In this document: piece after piece, positions 24,395-35,028 of the stretch
Layout: each line of letters starts with the position of its first letter
Numbering within the stretch: position 1 is the first letter of the stretch
NCBI GenBank assembly: GCA_025936115.1
Contig: JAICTZ010000050.1
Location: 1-54,436 of the forward strand
Length of the DNA stretch: 54,436 bases
Origin: Polyangiaceae bacterium
Lineage (GTDB): Bacteria; Myxococcota_A; Polyangia; Polyangiales; Polyangiaceae
Reading direction: 5' to 3'
Position numbers and translations under genes: made by a program
Notes under the pieces: generated by a model
What the model was told of the DNA's origin: nothing
Databases searched by the model: none
The model's input: the letters and a program-made list of their open reading frames with translations, nothing else

Positions 24395-26409
24395 GGCAGC
24401 ATCGAGGCGAGCAGGAGCTCGGAGATATACGTCGCGCGCTCGAACACGCGACGGGGCGGCTCGGGCTCGGCGGCGGCCGCATTGTCGAGTAGATCGTCGT
24501 CGAGGAGCACGCGGTGCTCGGGGTCGATGACCACGCGCGCGAGCGGCGCATCACCGCTGAAGTCCACGACGTAGAGCGCGCCGTGCCCATCCCAGTGCCG
24601 GCGCTCGCGACGACCTGCCGTGTCGAACACATCGATATCGACGGGGAACTCGAGCTCGCCGTGACGCAAAACCACGGCGCGCCCGCGATAGCGCCGGGCC
24701 TTTGCGCTCGGCGCCGCTACCGTCTCGCGGCCGCTCGCGCGATCGAAGACACCGGCCGGTGGCCGCTCGGGGGCGCTTTGAACTTCACGCACGAGGAAGT
24801 TCACGCGCCCGCGCTCCTCGAGCGCCTGCACGAGTGTGTGCTCGACGCTCGCTCCGAGCGCGTCGCCCATGGCGTGGAGGAAGTCGCTTTCCGTCGGGTG
24901 TGCGAAGCGATAGCGCCGCGCATAGGCGCCGAGCGCCCCCTCGACGCGGTCGCGGCCGTACACGCGTGCGAGCGTCTCGAGCAGCGTCGCAGTGCGCGAG
25001 TAAACGAGCGCCCCGAGCGTGCGAAAGCTCGGGAACGCGGCGGCGGGGCTCGCGACCGCTACGTCTTCAGCGCGCGCCGCGGCGAACGCGCGGCCGAGGC
25101 TCGTGACGGACAGCGTGAGACCGAAGCCGGAAAAGGCCGAACCCGCGCCGTAGGCGGCGTCCAGCGTGCGGAGCTCGGCGTAGCTCGTGAGGCCTTCGTC
25201 GAGGAACGGCGAGCGCGCCTCGTTCGACGCGACGAGCCCGTAAAACCACTGGTGCAAAAGCTCGTGGATCGTGACCGATTCGATGGCGCGATCACCGAAG
25301 AGTCCCGCGTACCAGGGCCCCCCCGTCGCGATGAGCGTCGGGTACTCCATGCCGCCCGCCTCGCCGGCGCGTTCCGGCGGGTGGACGACCGTGAGCGTCG
25401 GGTAGGGGTAGGCGCCGTACAGCGCGGACGCTCGAGGTAGCGCGATCGCTAGTGCGGCTTCGCTGCGCTCGGCGCTGCGCTCGTAGCCGGGTGGATACAA
25501 GAGACGCACGTCGACGCCGGCCAGCCGGGCCGTGCGCTCACGGAAGGCGGGCCACGCCGCCCACGCGAAGTCGTGCACGCTCTCGGCGCGGTAGTGTTCG
25601 ACGCGCCGCTCGCCGTTCGTTTCGAGGGCGACGCGCCGTCCGACCGCGCCGACGACCTCGTTCGCCGGTACGTCGAGGCTCACGTCGTAGTCGCCGAAAT
25701 CCGCATAAAACTCCGCCTGCGCATGGAAGGGGAAGTGCGCAAAGCTCCCGTCGTCCTCGAGCCGAGCGAGCTTCGGAAACCACTGCGCGACGAAATGAAA
25801 GTCGCCGGCGTGGCCCGTGCGCAAGACGACGCTCGGGAGCTTCGAGCTGAACTCGACTAGCAGATCGACTGCGCTTCCGGCCGCGAGGGGTGTCGGCAAC
25901 GGCAGGCGCACGTCGGTCTCGTCGTCGGGCTCGTCGGGTGTCCCGGCCACGTGTAAAGGCCAGAGATCGCCCGGGCCGAGGCTCGGCGCCGTACAGCGCG
26001 TGACATCGATGTAGCCCCAATCGCTCGCCCGTAAAGTGCTTCTGGCTTCGCCGAACGGCGAGCGCAAGAACGTCGAGGCTTCGTTTTTGAACGCGTTCAA
26101 GTAAAGATGAAAATAGAGCTCGCCGAGCGCGCGGGTCGAGCGGTTGACGAAGTGGATGGTCTCCTTGCCGTCGACGCGGTGGCTCGTGGGGTCGAGCCGA
26201 GCACTGATGCGATAGGACGCGACACCGAGCGCGCGAGCGGCCGCAGGCGTGCTGTTCGGCGCGCCGCTGCTAGTCGCGGCCGCCGGGGCGTTGCTCGGCC
26301 CTGGTGCGGCGACCGCGACGCGAAAGCGGTCGAGCACGGCGCAAGCGAGCCCGAAAGCGAGCACTCCGACGAGCGCTTCGCGCGCGCGCGTGACGCTCGG
26401 GGCGACCAT
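24391..26409 (-). CDS. M1-family (gluzincin) metallopeptidase, exported
   Basis: 672 residues. An N-terminal hydrophobic segment (LVGVLAFGLACAVL) is a signal or anchor. Exopeptidase site GGMEYP near residue 350 (GAMEN equivalent with Tyr replacing Asn), zinc site HELLHQWF near 381 with the downstream Glu in FLDEGLTSY. The N-terminal beta domain (RISARLDPTSHRVDGKETIHF) is typical of M1 aminopeptidases. It probably trims peptides in the periplasm or at the cell surface. It sits downstream of the Hsp70 genes on the same strand (81-nt gap) and is coupled to the membrane protein gene. Confidence 0.9.
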   Translation of the reverse strand: MVAPSVTRAREALVGVLAFGLACAVLDRFRVAVAAPGPSNAPAAATSSGAPNSTPAAARALGVASYRISARLDPTSHRVDGKETIHFVNRSTRALGELYFHLYLNAFKNEASTFLRSPFGEARSTLRASDWGYIDVTRCTAPSLGPGDLWPLHVAGTPDEPDDETDVRLPLPTPLAAGSAVDLLVEFSSKLPSVVLRTGHAGDFHFVAQWFPKLARLEDDGSFAHFPFHAQAEFYADFGDYDVSLDVPANEVVGAVGRRVALETNGERRVEHYRAESVHDFAWAAWPAFRERTARLAGVDVRLLYPPGYERSAERSEAALAIALPRASALYGAYPYPTLTVVHPPERAGEAGGMEYPTLIATGGPWYAGLFGDRAIESVTIHELLHQWFYGLVASNEARSPFLDEGLTSYAELRTLDAAYGAGSAFSGFGLTLSVTSLGRAFAAARAEDVAVASPAAAFPSFRTLGALVYSRTATLLETLARVYGRDRVEGALGAYARRYRFAHPTESDFLHAMGDALGASVEHTLVQALEERGRVNFLVREVQSAPERPPAGVFDRASGRETVAAPSAKARRYRGRAVVLRHGELEFPVDIDVFDTAGRRERRHWDGHGALYVVDFSGDAPLARVVIDPEHRVLLDDDLLDNAAAAEPEPPRRVFERATYISELLLASMLP

Positions 26410-26490
26410 GCGCCACTTCTACTCGGCTCCTCGCCGAGCCGCCACTCGCGTTTCGGTGCGCGCGGCCGATAGCCCGCGGCGCGCGCAGGA

Positions 26491-27411
26491 TCATTCGCCC
26501 TCGCTGAGCACGATCACGCGTTGATCGAGGAGCCCGAATAGGATCCGTAACGCCTCGAGTCGCGCCATGCCGCTGATGTCGAGCAACGTCTCGATGCTCG
26601 ACTGTCCGTCGACGAGCGACAGCAAGAACCCGGCGCGATGATCGAGCGATAGCCAGCGGACCTGGTCGCTCGATAGCGCGACGCGCACGACCTGCGTGAG
26701 TGAGCCGAGGCGCGCAAGGTACATCTGCGAGAGGACGTCGGTGCAGCGCGTCTGGCAGCGCCGTGCTTCCTCGTGGCTCGGATCGGCGTCGAGGATGCCC
26801 TCGGCCACGACGAGCGCGCCGCTGAAGTCGCCGGTCGCGTAGCGATCCTTCATTTCGACGACCTCGGGTGCCTCGGCCTTGCGGCGCGTGCTCTCCGGCG
26901 CAGGTGGCCGCGAGGAAAAGCCGAGATCGGCTTCGAGCGCGTCTTCTTCGGGCGTAGGTGCGGGCTCCGGCTCGCGCGGCACTGGCTCGAGATCGAGCTC
27001 GATGGCCGGCTGGTTCGGGCTCGACGGCCGACGCGAGGTACGTTCGAGGCCGGGTCGTGACGGCGTGCGCATTGGACGCGACGCACGTCGGCTCGGGCGC
27101 TTGGCGGAAGAGGTCGGCGCCGAGAACACCGCGGGAGGGTCCGAGCTCGGATGATCGTCTGGCGGGCGCACCGTATCCGCCTGCATGCGTTCGAATAGTC
27201 CCGAAGGGCTCTCGTCACGGCCGATGGGCTCCGGTTCGGCCATGAGCGTCGCTACGTCCGGCAGCTCTCCCGGCACGGCGGTCACGCGTTCGAAAACATC
27301 GGGATCCTCAGTGTCTTCGCGCGTTTCCGGCGCGCGCGCGGCATCGAGCTCCTCGAGCTCGAGCGGCTCGAGAAAGGAGTTGGAGCGTCCGCCTCGGTCG
27401 GGCCCGGTCAC
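26491..27411 (-). CDS. TPR protein with C-terminal domain shared with the J protein
   Basis: 306 residues. The first 150 residues are acidic and Pro/Ser-rich with many Arg (low complexity), followed by helical repeats typical of TPR (DRYATGDFSGALVVAEGILDADPSHEEARR). The last 60 residues, QVRWLSLDHRAGFLLSLVDG onward, match the pattern of the J protein's N-terminal segment: [L]xLxxxxAFxLSxxDGxxS. It ends 80 nt before the M1 gene and lies 20 nt after dnaK. It is probably a cytoplasmic partner or adaptor of the adjacent Hsp70 (inference). Confidence 0.7.
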   Translation of the reverse strand: MTGPDRGGRSNSFLEPLELEELDAARAPETREDTEDPDVFERVTAVPGELPDVATLMAEPEPIGRDESPSGLFERMQADTVRPPDDHPSSDPPAVFSAPTSSAKRPSRRASRPMRTPSRPGLERTSRRPSSPNQPAIELDLEPVPREPEPAPTPEEDALEADLGFSSRPPAPESTRRKAEAPEVVEMKDRYATGDFSGALVVAEGILDADPSHEEARRCQTRCTDVLSQMYLARLGSLTQVVRVALSSDQVRWLSLDHRAGFLLSLVDGQSSIETLLDISGMARLEALRILFGLLDQRVIVLSEGE

Positions 27412-27431
27412 GGTTACCTCGCGACTCGGGG

Positions 27432-29255
<1,824 letters not shown>

Positions 29256-29293
29256 CGCTTCTTCCTTCGTCTAACCTGGATCCGGCTTCCGCT

Positions 29294-30868
29294 TCACGCC
29301 TCGCCCTTGCGGGCACGCCGTAACCAGTCCTTGATGGTATCATCCTTGGGCGACAGTTGCTGCGCGTGCTCGAACTCGGCCGCCGCGCTCTGTTTCATGC
29401 CTGCCTCGAAGTAAATCTTGCCGAGCGTGAGGCGAAGATTGACGTCGTCCGGTGCGGCGTCACGGGCGCGCTTAGCGAAGTCCGCCGCCTCACGCAGGTC
29501 GCCTTTGCCGCTGTAGAGGCAATGGGCGATGCGCTCGAGCACGTGCGGCGTAGGCTTGCCGCGGCTCGCGCGCCGGTACGACACCGCGGCCTCGAGGAAG
29601 CGCCCTTCTCGCTCTTCGTACCGCCCCTGCTCGACGTAGCTGTCGGCGAGGCCCGCGACTGCGCGCGCCTCGAGGTCGCGCAGTCGGCTCGATAGTGCGG
29701 CGTCGTCGGGCGCAAGCGAGGTCGCGATGCGGAGCGCGTTCGTGGCGGACACGAAATCCCTGCGGCTCTCGGCCTCTTCCGAGGCCGAGACGTAGCGTTG
29801 CACCTGGCGCGATCTGAGCTCGACCACGCGCTCTTCGTAACGGCGTTTCAAATCCGCCGTCGCGGCTTCGCGCGCGGAGAAGTCCGCCTGCGGTAACGGC
29901 GAGCTCGGCACCCGCGCCGCGGGCGGCGGCAGCGACACGCCGAGCTTGCGAGCGAGCGCGCGGCGCCGTGCGTCGACGTCGGCGGGCCGGAACGAATGAT
30001 TCGCGCTCACGGGCGGCGGCGTCGGCGTTGCGATGCTGCGCTGCGTGAACGGCGGCGCCGAGGGCACGTGCGCGGGCGGCGGGTACGAATGCCGCGCCTT
30101 TTGCTCGAGCTGAACTTGCTCCTGGATTTCGCGCTTGAGTCTCTCCGCCTCGCCCGCGGCGATATTCGCGTCGGTGAGCGAGCGATCGAGCGCCTGCGTC
30201 CTCTGCACGGAGGACAGGTATTTGTCGTACTCCTCGCGCGCCGCTTGACGCGTGAGCACGTCGTGAGCCTCGGTCACGCGCGCGAACAGCCGCTCGAGCT
30301 TCGGCTTGAAGGAACCGAGGTTCTTGCCGAAATAGCGATCCGGGTGGAAGTCGTTGACGAGCTCGAAGTACGCGGCCTTGACGGCCTTCTTGTCGGCGCT
30401 CGGCTCGATGCCCAAGAGCTCGTAGTGGGAGAGCGTGCTCAACCGATAGTAGGTGTCGAGCACCTTGCGGCGCCGATCCTTGTCGAGATCGACGGGCTCG
30501 TCGAGCTCGGCGGGATCGTAGAGCGCGGCTGCAGGATGATGAGCCTTCGGTGTTGCGGCCTGTTCGATCACCGCGCCCACGTGGATCTTGAAGGTGCCCG
30601 AAGGGGCGATCGAGTTCGAGCTCGGCGGGCGCGGACTGCGGGGCGCGGGGTTCGAGCTCGACACGGCGAGCGCGCCGAGTCCGTTCAGCTTTTCGAGCGA
30701 GCGGCGAATCACGCGCGCGTCGAGACCCGTGGCGAGCGCGATCTCGCTCTCGCTCGCAGTCCCGTCGAGGTGCGAGAGCACGAACGCGTCCTCGGGCGTG
30801 AGCGGCAATGCACGCAGATCGACGCCGTCTGCGAGCCGAAGCCTGCGATCTTTGTCGAGCAAGGCCAC
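29294..30868 (-). CDS. J-domain (DnaJ-like) protein with TPR repeats
   Basis: About 524 residues from a GTG at 30868; a longer frame extends upstream but overlaps the lipoprotein gene and is not supported. Order: residues 15-75 a small winged-helix-like segment (LPLTPEDAFVLSHLDG), a linker, a J domain near 145-210 (HYELLGIEPSADKKAVKAAY ... FHPDRY with the HPD tripeptide), a Glu/Gln-rich coiled coil, and C-terminal TPR helices (RDFVSATNALRIATSLAPDD, ADFAKRARDAAPDDVNLRLT). It should stimulate the adjacent DnaK. GGAGG sits 17 nt upstream of the start, so start choice is uncertain. Confidence 0.82.
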   Translation of the reverse strand: MALLDKDRRLRLADGVDLRALPLTPEDAFVLSHLDGTASESEIALATGLDARVIRRSLEKLNGLGALAVSSSNPAPRSPRPPSSNSIAPSGTFKIHVGAVIEQAATPKAHHPAAALYDPAELDEPVDLDKDRRRKVLDTYYRLSTLSHYELLGIEPSADKKAVKAAYFELVNDFHPDRYFGKNLGSFKPKLERLFARVTEAHDVLTRQAAREEYDKYLSSVQRTQALDRSLTDANIAAGEAERLKREIQEQVQLEQKARHSYPPPAHVPSAPPFTQRSIATPTPPPVSANHSFRPADVDARRRALARKLGVSLPPPAARVPSSPLPQADFSAREAATADLKRRYEERVVELRSRQVQRYVSASEEAESRRDFVSATNALRIATSLAPDDAALSSRLRDLEARAVAGLADSYVEQGRYEEREGRFLEAAVSYRRASRGKPTPHVLERIAHCLYSGKGDLREAADFAKRARDAAPDDVNLRLTLGKIYFEAGMKQSAAAEFEHAQQLSPKDDTIKDWLRRARKGEA

Positions 30869-30951
30869 CCGTATGAAGTCTACCTGCCTCCGGTTGCCAT
30901 CGCCAAGGAGCGCTTCTGCACCACATGCGGCTACATGCGGCGAGCGGTGCT

Positions 30952-31500
30952 CTACGGCTTCGACACGACCTGCTCGATGACCGCCGCCTGGATGCGCATC
31001 GCTTCTTGGAAAGCCGCGAGGGCGCGCTCCTCCGCGGCTCTCGCGCCCGCCGCATCCCCGGCTGCCGTCAGCGCTTTGCTCCGGCGTTCCTCGACCAGGC
31101 CGCGGACTTCCATCAAATGACCCCGAAAGTAGCTGCGCTCGGGGACCAAGGTAAGACCTTGGGCCACATCCGCCGCTGCGGCGTCGAACGCGGCGTGCCG
31201 GCTCCTGAGCTCGGCGAGCCGCGCGCGCGTGTCCGCCAGCACCTCGCGCACCTCCGCGGCGCTGGGGCATGGCGGCTTCGGCCCGTCGACTACGGCCGAG
31301 AGCTCCGCTTCGGCCGCCGGGAGATCCTTCTGTCCCTCGCGCGCGTCGGCGCGGTGGTGGGCCGCGCGCGAACGGCTGAGAAACGCGAGCAGCGCGGTGC
31401 CGACGGGCCGGCCGTGGTCGTCGGCGCAGACGTCCGAGGCGCGGCCGCCGCAAGCGACGAGCAGGAGCGCGAGCGCAAGCGAGCTCGAGCTCGTCCGCAT
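30952..31500 (-). CDS. Lipoprotein with TPR-like helices
   Basis: 182 residues. Signal peptide and lipobox LLVAC (Cys about 17), then helical repeats of TPR style (ADTRARLAELRSRHAAFDAA and LTAAGDAAGARAAEERALAA). It starts in a TGATG overlap with the anti-sigma-like gene, so it belongs to the same transcript. Its role is unknown; it may present an envelope signal to the anti-sigma. Confidence 0.75.
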   Translation of the reverse strand: MRTSSSSLALALLLVACGGRASDVCADDHGRPVGTALLAFLSRSRAAHHRADAREGQKDLPAAEAELSAVVDGPKPPCPSAAEVREVLADTRARLAELRSRHAAFDAAAADVAQGLTLVPERSYFRGHLMEVRGLVEERRSKALTAAGDAAGARAAEERALAAFQEAMRIQAAVIEQVVSKP

Positions 31501-32090
31501 CAGTGGACTCCCCAGAGCGCGTAACGATTTTCGCGTGCGTCGCGTTCGCGCGCTTCGGCGATGCGATCGATACGCTCGCTCGTACGGTTCGGATCGAAGG
31601 GTTCGCGAAAGAGATCCTGCGTCGTGCGCGAGCGCGCGAGCGCCGGCAGCGGTTCATGCGCGGGGCTGCCGGCTCGTACGACGAACAAGGCGAACGCCGC
31701 CGCGGCCGCGAGTCCGAGCGCGCCGAACGTCACGAACACGACGTTCGGCGTGCGTCGCGCCGCGCGTCGCACGAGCTCCTTGGACGCCCTGCCCGGGAGA
31801 GGTTCGGGGTTCACTGCGGCCGCGAGGGCGCGCGCGAGCGCGGCGTCAGGGTGACTCACGTCCCGATCCTCGAGCGCCTGACGCAACCGCGCGCTCTCTC
31901 GGAGCTCGTCCGCGCTCGCGGGGGCGAACGGATCGTCGAGCGCGGCGCGCAGGATTTCCGCGTGCCGTTCGGGCGCGAGCTCGGTCGGAACGTAAGCCGC
32001 GCGCAGCGCTCGCGCGAGCGCCGCTTCCTCGGCGGGCGCGAGCGGAGTCGCGCCGTCGTCCGGGAATTCGGGCGGTTTCGGCGTCGTCAC
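31500..32090 (-). CDS. Anti-sigma-like single-pass membrane protein
   Basis: 196 residues: a cytoplasmic acidic/Arg-rich region of about 115 residues, one transmembrane helix (VVFVTFGALGLAAAAAFALFVV), and a short outer segment. It overlaps the upstream ECF sigma gene by 4 nt. Size, topology and gene order match an ECF anti-sigma factor, but no zinc-binding HxxxCxxC motif is present, so binding to the sigma factor is inferred from position. Confidence 0.65.
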   Translation of the reverse strand: MTTPKPPEFPDDGATPLAPAEEAALARALRAAYVPTELAPERHAEILRAALDDPFAPASADELRESARLRQALEDRDVSHPDAALARALAAAVNPEPLPGRASKELVRRAARRTPNVVFVTFGALGLAAAAAFALFVVRAGSPAHEPLPALARSRTTQDLFREPFDPNRTSERIDRIAEARERDARENRYALWGVH

Positions 32091-32797
32091 GGTGCCTGCT
32101 CCTCGGCGTCGAGCACTTTGCGCAGGGCCGCCATCGCGCGATGGAGTACCACGTCGAACGTGCCCACGGAGACGCCGAGCTTCTCGGCGGCTTCGGCGCG
32201 CGGCCGTTCTTCGAGCACGCGGAGGCGAATGGCCTCGGCGTAGCGTGGGTGCAGCCGCCCTAGCAGCGCGCTCACGCGCGCCCTGGCCGCACCGAGGTCG
32301 TGTGCCTCGAGCGCGGCCGCGTCACGCGTCTCGCGCTCGGCCTGGTCCACTTCACGTTCGAGATCGGCCGCGTCGAAGAGCACCTCACGGCGTCGCGCTC
32401 GCAGCTGGTCGAGCGCGATGCGGAGCGCCACGACGCGCAGCCACGGGTAGATGCCGACGCTCTGCCACTCGAATTTTCCGATGCGCTCGACCACGCGCAG
32501 GTACGTGAGCGAGAGCGCCTCCTCGGCGAGCGCGGGGTTGCCGAGGCGTGGCAAGAGCACCGCGCGGTAGAGCCGGGGGCCATGGCGTTCGAGCAGACTC
32601 CCGAGCGCCGTACGGTCGCCGGCGCACGCTCGCGCGCAGAGCCCCCGTTCGGTCTCGAGCTCCTCGGGCGCCAGCACCGGCGGGACTCTACTCGGAGGGG
32701 CGGGTCCGACCCAACTCGCCCGCGCGCCGCGCCCCATGCGCCAAAACGCGTCGAGAAGGCCCTCGGCGCCGGCAAGGGGGGCTCGGGCCAGCTGCAT
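32087..32797 (-). CDS. ECF sigma-70 family RNA polymerase sigma factor
   Basis: 236 residues. Region 2: ERHGPRLYRAVLLPRLGNPALAEEALSLTYLRVVERI and IYPWLRVVALRIALDQLRARR. Region 4: LGRLHPRYAEAIRLRVLEERPRAEAAEKLGVSVGTFDVVLHRAMAAL. An N-terminal extension of about 60 residues precedes region 2. It is the first gene of the run sigma, anti-sigma, lipoprotein, J protein, DnaK, TPR protein and probably drives its own operon. It is divergent from the rhomboid gene. Confidence 0.9.
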   Translation of the reverse strand: MQLARAPLAGAEGLLDAFWRMGRGARASWVGPAPPSRVPPVLAPEELETERGLCARACAGDRTALGSLLERHGPRLYRAVLLPRLGNPALAEEALSLTYLRVVERIGKFEWQSVGIYPWLRVVALRIALDQLRARRREVLFDAADLEREVDQAERETRDAAALEAHDLGAARARVSALLGRLHPRYAEAIRLRVLEERPRAEAAEKLGVSVGTFDVVLHRAMAALRKVLDAEEQAP

Positions 32798-32878
32798 AGC
32801 GAGAGAACGCGCGCCGGCGCGCCGGGCTTACAACCCGCACGCTTTCGGCCGGCACCGGTGCTAGACACGGCGCCCCTC

Positions 32879-33739
32879 ATGGCTGCGAGACTCTGCCCGT
32901 ACTGCAAAGAGCTCAACAGCGTCGGCGAACGACGCTGTTACCGCTGCGGGCGCCGCCTGCCGGGACCCGCCGCGGACGGCGCGCTGCGCCTCGTGCAACA
33001 GGTGCTCGGCGTCGAGGCGCCCGTGACGCGCATCCTGCTCTTTCTCGAGCTCGCCGTGTTCGCGCTCTGCGTCATCGTCGAGCACACGATCCCCGACGGT
33101 ATCGGTTTTTTCGGTTTTCTCGGGCTCAAGCCGGCCTTCAGCGCATCGACGATGCTGCGCTTCGGCGCGCTCGGGGGCACGCTCGGGCACACCGAGCCGT
33201 GGCGCTATCTCTCGGCGGTGTTCGTGCACGCCGGCGCGCTCCACATCGGCATGAACCTCTGGATCTTCACGAGCCTCGGCTACGCCCTCGAACGCGAGCT
33301 CGGTGGCGCCCGCTTCGCGTTGCTCTTCTTACTCTCGGGCGCGCTCGGCTTCGTCGCGAGCAGCTACTGGTACGCGCCGGTGGAGCCGCTCACGATGGGC
33401 GCGAGCGGCGGTGTATTCGGACAGATCGGCGCGTGGGTCGGGATTCTCGGTGCGCGGCGCGATCCGGAGTGGAAGAACGTGTTCGTGCGTAATCTGATCT
33501 ACGCGGTGCTCTTGTCGTTGGCGCTCGGGAATGTGAATACACCCGCCCACCTCGGCGGCTTCGCGGCCGGTATCGGGCTCGGCTTCGCTTTCGGCCGTGA
33601 AAAGCCGACGTGGCGACTCGAGTGGCCACTGCGCCTACTCGCGGCCGTGGGTCTCTGTTTGGTCGTCGCTTCGGTCGGACTTTCCATGCGCTCGCCGATC
33701 TGGCAGGTCGTCCACCTGCAAGAGTCCCGCTACGAGTAG
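32879..33739 (+). CDS. Rhomboid-family intramembrane serine protease with N-terminal zinc ribbon
   Basis: 286 residues. An N-terminal four-Cys ribbon (CPYCKELNSVGERRCYRCGRR, with two CxxC) precedes about six transmembrane helices. Catalytic Ser is in MGASGGVFGQ near residue 178 and the catalytic His in NTPAHLGGFAAG near 223; the usual HIGMNLW motif is present near 120. Rhomboids cut transmembrane segments. ATG at 32879 follows the TGCTAGACA near-match by 11 nt; a longer upstream frame is antisense to the sigma gene. The MglA-like GTPase gene follows after 15 nt. Confidence 0.93.
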   Translation: MAARLCPYCKELNSVGERRCYRCGRRLPGPAADGALRLVQQVLGVEAPVTRILLFLELAVFALCVIVEHTIPDGIGFFGFLGLKPAFSASTMLRFGALGGTLGHTEPWRYLSAVFVHAGALHIGMNLWIFTSLGYALERELGGARFALLFLLSGALGFVASSYWYAPVEPLTMGASGGVFGQIGAWVGILGARRDPEWKNVFVRNLIYAVLLSLALGNVNTPAHLGGFAAGIGLGFAFGREKPTWRLEWPLRLLAAVGLCLVVASVGLSMRSPIWQVVHLQESRYE

Positions 33740-33754
33740 TATCAAGGGGCGAGC

Positions 33755-34984
33755 ATGCCCGTCGTTAACCCCTTATCCCGCGAGGTGGTGTTCAAGGTCG
33801 TGTATTACGGCCCTGGGCTCGGCGGGAAGACGACGAGCCTTCAACACATTCACGCAACGACGCGCGCCGAGCATCGCGGCAAGATGGTGAGTCTCGCCAC
33901 GCCGGTCGATCGCACGCTCTACTTCGACTTCTTGCCGATACGCCTGCCGAGCGTGCACGGCATGGGCGTGCGCTTGCAGCTTTTCACGGTGCCGGGCCAA
34001 GTCTACTACAACGCGACGCGCAAGCTCGTGCTCACGGGTGCCGACGGCCTCGTGCTCGTGTTCGACTCGCAGAGCGACCGTCTCGACGCCAACTCCGAGA
34101 GCCTCGAGAACTTGAACGAGAATCTCACCGCGCACGGCCGCTCGCTCGGACAAGTGCCGCACGTCATCCAATACAACAAGCGCGATCTCGCGACGGCGCT
34201 CTCTCTCGACGAGCTCGAGCGACAATTCAACCGGCACCTCGCGCCGTCGTTCGGCTCCGTCGCCATGACTGGCGAGGGCGTCTACGAAGCGCTCGAAGCA
34301 GTGACGCGCGCCGTGCTCGAACACTTCGAGCAGCGGATGCCAGGCGAGCGTCCCGATTCGATGCCGGCGCTCGACATCCCCGAAGGCGGGCTCGCCGATG
34401 CGCTGCGCGGCGCGGGCTCGGACGCCGACGGCGCGCCCAAGTCGGCGCGGCTCGCGGCCGTGGAGCTCCGGCTCTCGCAGGTACCCGAGCACGATCCTGG
34501 CGAAGCCGCCGCACGCGCGGCCGTCGGCGAACCGCTGCAAGAGCCCGAGCTCGAAGAGGACGAGCCCGCGTCCGAGTCCGCGCCGCCCGTAGCCGCCGAA
34601 CGGCCCGCGCCGCCGCCACCAGCGTTCTCGTCGCCACGCGGCCGAGCTAGCTTCGATCTGTTGTGGCCGCCGAACGAGCGCGGCCTCGTGCGCGAGCTCG
34701 AAGCGTCGTTGGCAGACGGTGACTACAGCCGCGCCGTCGCAGGCAGTGAGGCGCTCGTCGCCCGTTCACTCGCGGGAGCCGCCGCCGCGCTCGGTCCGAA
34801 CGACGCACCACGAGACGCGGCGACGGTCGCCGTCGTGCTCGGGATCGACGGTAGACGTTACCTCGAGTTTCGGGGTCTTGCGCGAGAGGCACGCGCGGGT
34901 CGCGGCATCTCGGCCACCGAAGCGCTCGTCGCCTACGCGCTGGCGATCGAGATCCGCATCGCGCGCGCCGGTGTCGCCGGCTGA
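33755..34984 (+). CDS. MglA-like small GTPase with a Pro-rich linker and an extra C-terminal domain
   Basis: 409 residues. The first 195 are an MglA-type Ras-like GTPase: P-loop YYGPGLGGKTTSLQHIH, LATPVDRTLYFDFLPI, G3 TVPGQVYYN (no DxxG, as in MglA) and NKRDLA for guanine specificity. A Pro/Glu-rich linker (about 195-300) and a helical C-terminal domain of about 110 residues follow (ASFDLLWPPNERGLVRELEA onward). Bacterial MglA controls polarity in gliding and twitching motility; the extra domain is not in the canonical 195-residue protein. TAGTAT lies 12 nt upstream as a possible -10. Confidence 0.88.
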   Translation: MPVVNPLSREVVFKVVYYGPGLGGKTTSLQHIHATTRAEHRGKMVSLATPVDRTLYFDFLPIRLPSVHGMGVRLQLFTVPGQVYYNATRKLVLTGADGLVLVFDSQSDRLDANSESLENLNENLTAHGRSLGQVPHVIQYNKRDLATALSLDELERQFNRHLAPSFGSVAMTGEGVYEALEAVTRAVLEHFEQRMPGERPDSMPALDIPEGGLADALRGAGSDADGAPKSARLAAVELRLSQVPEHDPGEAAARAAVGEPLQEPELEEDEPASESAPPVAAERPAPPPPAFSSPRGRASFDLLWPPNERGLVRELEASLADGDYSRAVAGSEALVARSLAGAAAALGPNDAPRDAATVAVVLGIDGRRYLEFRGLAREARAGRGISATEALVAYALAIEIRIARAGVAG

Positions 34985-35028
34985 GCGGTCCCGAGCTTCG
35001 CCCGTGTTCGACGCGCCGAGCCGCTCAG
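34981..35028. terminator. Long-loop inverted repeat at the convergent stops of the GTPase and the lipoprotein
   Basis: CTGAGCGG (34981-34988) is perfectly complementary to CCGCTCAG (35021-35028), and both stop codons lie within the stems. It could serve as a bidirectional terminator; the loop of 32 nt makes it weak. Confidence 0.35.

Noticed and set aside
30869..31657. Upstream extension of the J protein frame
   Set aside because: It runs over the lipoprotein gene, which has its own lipobox and coupled start.
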